From Chloroflexia bacterium (GTDB lineage Bacteria; Chloroflexota; Chloroflexia; Thermomicrobiales; UBA6265), in the NCBI GenBank assembly GCA_013696525.1, contig JACCYK010000547.1, positions 1-12,267 on the forward strand: a stretch of 12,267 nt of DNA. Direction: 5' to 3'. The position numbers and the translations under genes were made by a program. The notes beneath the pieces are model-generated. The model worked only from the letters and a program-made list of their open reading frames with translations, ran no database searches and was not told where the DNA came from. Numbering within the stretch: the stretch's first letter is position 1; the number at the start of each line of letters is the position of its first letter. This document shows positions 7,659 through 12,267 of the stretch, in pieces.

Positions 7659-9008
7659 TCAAAGCACCCGGCTCAGCACCAACCCGGCGACGAGCATGTA
7701 GATGAGTAGGCCGGTGGCGTCAACCAGGGTCGAGATGAACGGGGCGGAGACGACGGCGGGATCGACGTTGATCCGGCGCAAGATAAGCGGCAGGATGGCG
7801 GCGACCATGGCCGACCAGACCGTCACCCCGGCAATGGTGACGCCGACGATGAGGCCGATCGCCAGACCGTCCGAGTACCCGACCCGGGCAAACCCGGCGA
7901 GACCGAGGATGAGCCCCATCACCAAGCCGACCGCGATCTCCTTGGCCAACACCCAGCCCACGTCACGGAGCTGCACCTCCCCCACCCCGATGGCGCGGAC
8001 CAGGGTGGTGACGGTCTGGCTGCCGACGTTGCCGCCGATGCCGATGATGAGCGGCAAGAACAGATTGAGGGCCGGGGTCTGCTGCAGCCGGTCCTCGAAG
8101 ATGCGTAATACCTGGCTGGTGAGGAGGCCGGCCACGAAAAGAAAGAGCAACCAACCGACGCGGCGGCGGACCAGGAGGGGGACGCTGGCCAGCCGGTACG
8201 GGATATCGAGCGGTTGCGAGCCGCCCAGCCGCTCGATGTCCTCGGTCGCCTCCTCTTCCAGGATCTCGGCGATGTCATCCTCGGTGATAATGCCGAGCAG
8301 GTGGTCCTGATCGTCGACGACGGGAAGGGCCAGCAAGTTGTGGTCGGTCAGCAGCCGGGCCGCGGTTTCCTGGTCGGTCTCGGCGTGAACCCGGATCGGA
8401 TCGCGGACCATGACCTCGCTGACGGGCGTGTTGGGGCCGGTCAGCACGAGGTTGTGGAGCGAGAGAACCCCGAGCAGATGCTCGTCCTCGTCGATTACGT
8501 AGACATAGTAGATCGTCTCCGCCTCGGCCGCGACCTGACGCAGGGCGACGATCGCCTCGTCGGCGAGGATCTCGGGGGAGACCGCCACATAGGCGGGCGT
8601 CATCCGGCCGCCGGCCGTATCGGGCGGGAAGGCCCGCAACTCTTCGATTTCGGCGGCTTCGTCCGGCTCCATCTCGGTCAGGAGCCGGTCGGCCTGATCC
8701 CGAGGTAGGTGCTCGATGACGTCGGTGGCGTCGTCGGGGTCCATCGCCTCCAACAGGTCGGCGGCGAAGGCGGGGCTGAGGCGGCTCAGGATGACGGCGG
8801 CGTCGGCAGGATCAACCTCTTCCAGCAGCTCGGGGATCTCATCGGCGGGAAGCAGATCGAGTAAAGCGTCAACGTCGCCGTCATCGAGGCGGGGCACGAG
8901 GTCGGCCCATTCGGCCGGGTCGAGCCGGGAGGCCAAGCCCCGGATGCCGCGATCTTCACGGTTGCGGATTAGGTCACGCAGCTCTGCGAGCAGCTCTTCG
9001 GCGGCCAT
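7659..9008 (-). CDS. mgtE: Magnesium channel/transporter MgtE
   Basis: A 449-residue protein of normal MgtE length and order. Residues 1 to about 128 form the helical, acidic N domain, rich in DP-containing superhelix repeats (for example DPADAAVILSRL, DPDDATDVIEHL). TAGGRMT at 131-137 leads into a tandem CBS pair (about 140-200 and 200-262). A plug helix follows, then five membrane helices from about 283 to the end. GGNVGSQT (325-332) and TLVDATGL (428-434) are the pore signatures; D430 corresponds to the conserved pore aspartate of the family. MgtE homodimers import Mg2+ across the cytoplasmic membrane, and the N and CBS domains close the channel when cytoplasmic Mg2+ is high. The ATG at 9008 is preceded by a strong GGAGGGG. 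It appears to be a separate transcription unit, with a terminator about 125 nt upstream. I see no M-box riboswitch in the leader. Confidence 0.97.
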   Translation of the reverse strand: MAAEELLAELRDLIRNREDRGIRGLASRLDPAEWADLVPRLDDGDVDALLDLLPADEIPELLEEVDPADAAVILSRLSPAFAADLLEAMDPDDATDVIEHLPRDQADRLLTEMEPDEAAEIEELRAFPPDTAGGRMTPAYVAVSPEILADEAIVALRQVAAEAETIYYVYVIDEDEHLLGVLSLHNLVLTGPNTPVSEVMVRDPIRVHAETDQETAARLLTDHNLLALPVVDDQDHLLGIITEDDIAEILEEEATEDIERLGGSQPLDIPYRLASVPLLVRRRVGWLLFLFVAGLLTSQVLRIFEDRLQQTPALNLFLPLIIGIGGNVGSQTVTTLVRAIGVGEVQLRDVGWVLAKEIAVGLVMGLILGLAGFARVGYSDGLAIGLIVGVTIAGVTVWSAMVAAILPLILRRINVDPAVVSAPFISTLVDATGLLIYMLVAGLVLSRVL

Positions 9009-9012
9009 GACT

Positions 9013-9019
9013 CCCCTCC
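9013..9019 (-). promoter_or_regulatory. Shine-Dalgarno site of mgtE
   Basis: On the - strand GGAGGGG lies four bases before the ATG at 9008. It is the best ribosome binding site in the window and fixes the mgtE start. Confidence 0.75.
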
Positions 9020-9133
9020 GCGATGATCCCGTGCGGGCCGATCGCCCCCGGCGCGATGCCGGTGACCCCTGGTCGATCCTGGGCGAATCGACAATAGCCT
9101 ATCGCGACAGACAATCGGACAAGACAGCAAGAA

Positions 9134-9160
9134 GCCCCCGGTCGATACCGACCGGGGCCT
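9134..9160 (-). terminator. Hairpin terminator between the hydrolase gene and mgtE
   Basis: A perfect 9-bp GC-rich stem (CCCCGGTCG at 9136-9144, CGACCGGGG at 9149-9157) encloses loop ATAC. On the - strand the stem is followed by GGCTTCTTG, a weak T-rich tail, and on the + strand by CCTTATT, so it may work in both directions. It lies about 60 bases after the hydrolase stop codon and about 125 bases before mgtE, where a factor-independent terminator for the macro/hydrolase unit is expected. Confidence 0.75.
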
Positions 9161-9218
9161 TATTCAGCGAGCGGCGGCGAGCCGCCCAGGCGGAATGTAG
9201 AGTCGGGTCGCCGGCGCG

Positions 9219-10493
9219 TCAAGCATCCCGGACCGGAGGCGCTCCGGCCACCTCCGCAACGTCGTCTCTCGAATCGAGATCGAGGCTATCGGCGAACGGA
9301 TCCCCGAGCGCCGCGGCCGGGTCCACCGGGGTGGACGTGACGTCGAACAGACCGCGAACCCAGCGGCCGACATCGCCCGTCCATTGCTCGACCGCATCGT
9401 AGAGGCCATGTCCTTCATCCGGGAACCAGAGCAGCGTCCCATTCTCACCGGCGGCGGCACACAACCGGAGCGATTCCGACGGCGGCATCACTAAGTCCGC
9501 TCCCGCTCCCACGACCAGAAGCGGACAAGTGAGCGCTTCGGCAATACCGGTCAGCGCAAACCGGCGTTCCAATTCATCGACCGCGTCGGGGCCGCCCGCC
9601 GTCGCCACAAGATGATCGACCATGACCGGGCTCGCGAACCGCAGCCAGCGCGACGCATCGTATGGGGCGCTGACCGCGACCACGGCCGCGATCCGCCGAT
9701 CAGCGACCGCGGCCTGCACGGCCAGCGCTCCGCCGAGGCTAAACCCGAGCAGCACGACGCTATCCTCGTCAAGCGCCGGGTCGTCGCGGGCCAACGCGAT
9801 CACGCCATCAGTGAAGTCGTCACAATCGGCGGTTATGCCAAGTTCGAGGGCCGATTCACCGGTGCCGGGCCAATCGAGACACAGCACCGACAATCCGTGC
9901 GCCACCAACGGCCCGGTCCAGAGCACCGTCTCCTCCTTCGCCGTCGTGCTCCCATTGAGCAAGACCACCAGCGGCGTCGGCCCGCCGGCGGCCGGCCGGA
10001 CCAAGTAGCCCGGCAACACCGAGGCTCGCCAGACCGGCTCCACCCGGGTCACCTCCGGCATCAACACCGGCAGCGCCTGGCTAAAGAGTGTTGTCCGCGC
10101 CGCGCGCAGGGTGCGCAACTTCTTGATATTGTCGGTGACCCCGATCGTTGCCGCGTGATAGCTGAGGGCGGCGTGTTGCCGGGCGACTGCCGCCTCGCGC
10201 ACCCGCCCCGCCGTGGCATGGCGCCGGGATTCACCCAGGAATCCCTGCGCCGCCCAGGTCCAGGCCAAATCCCAGCCCTGAAGTGAACGGATGTGACCGA
10301 GCACCGCTTCGACCGTCTCCTCCGGCAGCCCCATCGCCCAGAACCGGCTACGGCTTATTGGTAAACCCGAGGCGGAGCGGAGGCGCAACACGCGATTGAG
10401 GCGCTCCGGGGTGAGATGGCGGGCTAGCCGCCAGAACTGGCGGCTGCCCCGGCCAAACCGCGGCGTCATTCCGGGCTCGGAGCGAGCGGTCAT
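9219..10493 (-). CDS. Alpha/beta hydrolase, FrsA / 2,6-dihydroxypseudooxynicotine hydrolase-like
   Basis: I prefer the ATG at 10493 (424 residues) over one at 10553 inside the preceding gene. It follows the TAG stop of the macro gene after one base (TAG-G-ATG), implying coupled translation. ATG at 10469 is an alternative. Residues 1 to about 150 form a helical cap-like domain. The core starts with PVWRASVLPGYLVRP, then LVVLLNGSTTAKEE (175-188), the oxyanion region with the KEE motif of this subgroup. LDWPGTGES (206-214), the nucleophile elbow GFSLGG (250-255, S252), an acid in VGAGADLVMPP (D333) and GHG (H362) complete a plausible Ser-Asp-His triad. The family includes C-C bond hydrolases and esterases; substrate unknown. 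No signal peptide or membrane segment, so cytoplasmic. The C-terminal 40 residues are Asp/Pro/Ala-rich and probably disordered. Confidence 0.9.
   Translation of the reverse strand: MTARSEPGMTPRFGRGSRQFWRLARHLTPERLNRVLRLRSASGLPISRSRFWAMGLPEETVEAVLGHIRSLQGWDLAWTWAAQGFLGESRRHATAGRVREAAVARQHAALSYHAATIGVTDNIKKLRTLRAARTTLFSQALPVLMPEVTRVEPVWRASVLPGYLVRPAAGGPTPLVVLLNGSTTAKEETVLWTGPLVAHGLSVLCLDWPGTGESALELGITADCDDFTDGVIALARDDPALDEDSVVLLGFSLGGALAVQAAVADRRIAAVVAVSAPYDASRWLRFASPVMVDHLVATAGGPDAVDELERRFALTGIAEALTCPLLVVGAGADLVMPPSESLRLCAAAGENGTLLWFPDEGHGLYDAVEQWTGDVGRWVRGLFDVTSTPVDPAAALGDPFADSLDLDSRDDVAEVAGAPPVRDA
10426..10445. repeat. Perfect inverted repeat inside the hydrolase 5' coding region
   Basis: Nine-base arms AGCCGCCAG and CTGGCGGCT are separated by AA. 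They fall in codons about 17-23 of the hydrolase gene, some 50 bases after its start. The loop is too short for an ideal RNA hairpin, so a dimeric protein site is also possible. It shares CCGCCAG/CTGGCGG ends with the palindrome at 10708-10733, though those heptamers are common in such GC-rich coding DNA. Confidence 0.6.
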
Positions 10494-10494
10494 C

Positions 10495-11100
10495 CTAGCA
10501 CACCCACAACCGCTCGCGGGCGCGGGCAAGGGCGACACCGGCGAGCGTGGCATGATCCTGAAACCGGCAGGTAATCACCACCCGATCGAGCCGGATCGGC
10601 ATCCGCCGCAGGCTGCCGACCAGCTCATCGATGAGAGCGCCGATCAGCGGTTCCGGATGCCCGCGGACCGCGACGCCTTCAATGCCGAGGAGGGGGAGGG
10701 CAACCGACCGCCAGCGATCGCGATCGCTGGCGGCGATCACCGCCCCAATCGCCCGCCGGATATCCTCCATCCGCGGCGGCTCGCCGAGGGCGCGATGAAT
10801 CACGGCATGGATCACCGCCTGGACGCCGCGCTGCTCGAGGCCGGGCGCCGCCGTCACCAGCGCCGTGCCGAGGTCCAGCGGGGCATGGGCCATGGCCTGG
10901 CGCTCGATCTCGGAGCCGCCGAGCGTCCGCGGGCCGGCCCCGCCGAGCGGACCTCCGGCGCCGGGCATGGCTCCCATCACCCCCCGCCGGTTCGCGGGAT
11001 AGACGACCGCGTCCACCTCCTGATCGAGAAGGCCGCCAACGACCGCGACAATCGTGGTTCGGCCAAACCGAACGCCGGCCTCGGGTTCGAGATTGGTCAT
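10495..11100 (-). CDS. Divergent macro-domain (ADP-ribose-binding-like) protein
   Basis: A 201-residue protein that is essentially one macro domain. The nucleotide-pocket strand reads VDAVVYPANRRGVMGA (29-44), with D30 and N37 where macro domains have D-x-(I/V)-V-N-A-A-N. A Gly/Pro-rich loop with GGP follows (about 43-63), then EIERQA. GTALVT, VQAVIHAV (93-100), DIRRAIGAVIAA (113-124) and SVALPLLGI (132-140) match the later strands and helices. Departures from consensus are YPAN for NAAN and GIEG where a GTG-type loop usually sits. Macro domains bind or hydrolyse ADP-ribose and related adducts; activity here is uncertain. The ATG at 11100 is the first possible start after an in-frame TGA at 11110-11112. 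It is followed after one base by the hydrolase gene, so the two probably act together. A 26-bp palindrome lies in codons about 123-131. Confidence 0.82.
   Translation of the reverse strand: MTNLEPEAGVRFGRTTIVAVVGGLLDQEVDAVVYPANRRGVMGAMPGAGGPLGGAGPRTLGGSEIERQAMAHAPLDLGTALVTAAPGLEQRGVQAVIHAVIHRALGEPPRMEDIRRAIGAVIAASDRDRWRSVALPLLGIEGVAVRGHPEPLIGALIDELVGSLRRMPIRLDRVVITCRFQDHATLAGVALARARERLWVC
10708..10733. repeat. 26-bp perfect palindrome inside the macro-domain gene
   Basis: Arms of 13 bases (left arm CCGCCAGCGATCG) are exact reverse complements with no spacer. The centre carries two overlapping GCGATCGC octamers. The coding strand translates across it as AASDRDRWRS, in the helix before the SVALPLLG strand. 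It could be a protein-binding site, a methylation-rich spot (several GATC sites) or chance in GC-rich coding sequence. Confidence 0.85.
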
Positions 11101-11441
11101 CCGAGCCGCTCACACTCCAGTCATCACGGTCCGCCGAAGAGTGTACCACCGCCCACGAGCCAGACCAGCGCCAGCGGAGGATGGATCTCCATTGGGTACA
11201 CCCGGGTGGACGGGGAGCCGCGGGCCGGCGATTCCGATGAGCGCCGTTAGTGGACATAATGTTTCCAGATTTTGCAACAAGATGAGAGGGCCTTCGGCGA
11301 GCGGCGGGTAGATCGGAGTGCGGCGGCGACGGCGCTGGACTTCCAGTGGCCCAGGGGGCACCAACGCCCGCCCCAACAACGCATCGACGAGGAGTAGGGA
11401 AGGCGAGCGCCAGGGGTCTAAACCGTCACTGGCGCCGGCGG
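11101..11441. other. Non-coding region upstream of the macro/hydrolase unit
   Basis: This stretch lies between the start of the macro gene and the stop of the beta-propeller gene, both on the - strand. Open frames across it have poor composition and no recognisable motifs. It holds a 10-bp palindrome, CACCCGGGTG, at about 11199-11208, an AT-rich island at 11248-11285 and stem-loops at 11407-11451. It probably contains the promoter and leader of the macro/hydrolase unit and the end of the upstream transcript. Confidence 0.6.
11253..11280 (-). promoter_or_regulatory. Possible promoter of the macro/hydrolase unit
   Basis: Within an AT-rich island in otherwise GC-rich DNA, the - strand reads TTGTTG (11275-11280), then 16 bases, then TATGTC (11253-11258); CATTAT overlaps the second box. 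The match to a sigma-70 promoter is partial. It would give a leader of roughly 145 bases before the macro-domain ATG. The call rests on composition and position only. Confidence 0.3.
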
Positions 11442-11451
11442 TTAGCCGGCG
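11407..11451 (-). terminator. Overlapping stem-loops at the end of the beta-propeller gene
   Basis: Two mutually exclusive hairpins occur. CGCCGGC/GCCGGCG (11433-11439, 11445-11451) has the stop codon TAA in its loop. GCGCCAG/CTGGCGC (11407-11413, 11429-11435) lies just downstream of the stop. On the - strand the second is followed by TCGCCTTCCC, with no real T-tract, so terminator function is uncertain. Confidence 0.35.
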
Positions 11452-12267
11452 GGAGCGGCGCTGCCGGGGTCACCGACCGGCGCGATGTAGAGCTGGCCGC
11501 CGGAGACGAAGGAGATTTGACTCCCATCGGGGCTGAGCCGGGCGGCGGTCACACCTTCGCCGAAGAGACTGTCGGCAGTGCCGGACCAGAGGGGATTGCC
11601 GCCGCTGCCGTCGACCGGGACGACGCGAAGCTCGACGAGCCCGGAACCATCGAGGTAGACACGCTGCACCAGGGGGCTGCCACTCGCCCAGCCAACGGGG
11701 ACATCGCGCGCCGCCGCCGGCTCGACCGGCGCCAGTCCCCCCGTTGTCGCATCCCAGACGGCGCCCAGGCCACTGGGTCCGATCACCAGCAGGCTGGTTC
11801 CCCACGGCGCCCAAATCGGGATGCCGCCGCCAACCACGCCGAGCGCCGTCCCATCCGGGGCGTAGACGGAGACGCCGCCGCCGTCCGCGATCGCCGAGTA
11901 GCCAGCGGACGAGAAGTGCTGCGTCCCCCCGCCGCCGATCCCCGGCCACCCCGGCTCCGGCGCCCCAACCGGCGGCGGCGCGATCGGCGGTTGCTGGGGT
12001 ACGGCCTCGATCGGGGCAATCTCGGCGTCGCCGCCAGCGGCCTCGATGGGAGCAGTCTGGACGTCGCCACTTGATGCCGCGTCGATCACGGGCGGATCGG
12101 CGTCGGGAATAAGCTCGGTATTGGCGGGGGCGCCGGTAATCTCGGCGTCAACCGGCTGGCTGCCGCTGGTGATCGCGGCCTCGGGGGCGGGAGTCACCGG
12201 CGCGATGCCGGTCGTTGCCGTGGGCCGCGGCGGCGCCGTGCTCGCCGGCACCGTGGGCGGGCCGGAA
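11442..12267 (-). CDS. C-terminal part of a TolB/WD40-like beta-propeller protein with Pro-rich linker (5' partial)
   Basis: The frame is open to the window edge, so the N-terminus is missing; 274 residues are visible. The GTG at 12251 falls in a Pro/Thr/Ala-rich run and is unlikely to be the true start. The first ~110 visible residues are a Pro/Ala/Thr-rich, low-complexity linker with the short repeat APIEA twice. The rest has beta-propeller blades: GGGVSVYAPDGTALGVV, IPIWAPWGTSLLVIG, VPVGWASGSPLVQRVYLDG, and a clear TolB/PD40-type blade, AARLSPDGSQISFVSGGQLY. Only about four blades are visible; others could lie upstream or the domain may be partial. Such linker-plus-propeller proteins are often membrane-anchored and extracellular, but the anchor would lie outside the window. 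Function unknown. The stop codon sits in the loop of a small hairpin. Confidence 0.75.
   Translation of the reverse strand, partial: SGPPTVPASTAPPRPTATTGIAPVTPAPEAAITSGSQPVDAEITGAPANTELIPDADPPVIDAASSGDVQTAPIEAAGGDAEIAPIEAVPQQPPIAPPPVGAPEPGWPGIGGGGTQHFSSAGYSAIADGGGVSVYAPDGTALGVVGGGIPIWAPWGTSLLVIGPSGLGAVWDATTGGLAPVEPAAARDVPVGWASGSPLVQRVYLDGSGLVELRVVPVDGSGGNPLWSGTADSLFGEGVTAARLSPDGSQISFVSGGQLYIAPVGDPGSAAPAG

Noticed and set aside
9009..9130. Possible magnesium-sensing M-box or promoter in the mgtE leader.
   Set aside because: Leader of about 120 nt shows no M-box core sequence; TTGTCC and TATTGT boxes are 20 bases apart, too far for a convincing sigma-70 promoter.
10494..10553. An upstream start for the hydrolase at 10553.
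   Set aside because: The extra 20 residues overlap the macro gene's end and are low quality; ATG at 10493 sits one base after the macro stop.
11134..11160. GGTGGTAC on the - strand recalls the T-box antiterminator core.
   Set aside because: The rest of the T-box (ACCGCGG completion, specifier stem) is absent and the downstream gene is not an aminoacyl-tRNA synthetase or amino-acid gene.
11110..11379. An 89-codon open frame on the - strand directly upstream of, and in frame with, the macro gene.
   Set aside because: It crosses the AT-rich island, has Arg-runs and no recognisable motif, and ends in TGA before the macro ATG; it looks like non-coding sequence.

Overview
The window is a GC-rich (roughly two-thirds G+C) chromosomal segment. 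It has tightly packed, overlapping genes, TTG start use, and Ala/Gly/Pro/Arg-rich proteins. The gene families and the paired extragenic hairpins best suit a member of the Chloroflexota, perhaps a Thermomicrobia-like lineage. That placement is inference from family recall and was not tested.

Positions 1-7364 (+ strand) hold one operon of four genes: (1) a membrane protein with a coiled-coil and low-complexity domain, whose 5' end lies before the window; (2) a soluble DUF58/vWA protein; (3) a BatA-type membrane protein with one vWA domain; (4) a large membrane protein with two vWA domains on either side of a degenerate glutamine-amidotransferase-like domain. Adjacent genes overlap by 1 nt (TAATG) and 4 nt (TTGA) or lie 11 nt apart, so they are almost certainly co-translated. 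This is the gene set usually run by a MoxR-type AAA+ ATPase, which would be expected just upstream. A surface metal-dependent (MIDAS) assembly machine is the most likely reading; its substrate is unknown.

Positions 7365-7658 separate this operon from a convergent gene. They hold two 49-nt copies, inverted relative to each other, of a two-hairpin element. Stem bases differ between copies but stay complementary, while loops and linker are conserved. It looks like a REP/BIME-type extragenic element.

Positions 7659-9008 (- strand) encode the magnesium channel MgtE. A strong hairpin terminator at about 9134-9159 separates it from an upstream two-gene unit on the same strand: a divergent macro-domain protein (10495-11100) followed, after one base, by an FrsA/pseudooxynicotine-hydrolase-type alpha/beta hydrolase (9219-10493). 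Two perfect inverted repeats lie inside these two coding regions; the one in the macro gene is 26 bp long. Positions 11101-11441 are non-coding, with an AT-rich promoter-like island. From 11442 to the window end runs the C-terminal part of a - strand protein with a Pro/Ala-rich linker and TolB/WD40-like beta-propeller repeats.

The items most worth a second look are the covarying inverted hairpin pair, the four-vWA operon with its double-vWA protein, the coupled macro-domain/hydrolase pair with its altered macro motifs, and the 26-bp palindrome inside the macro gene.
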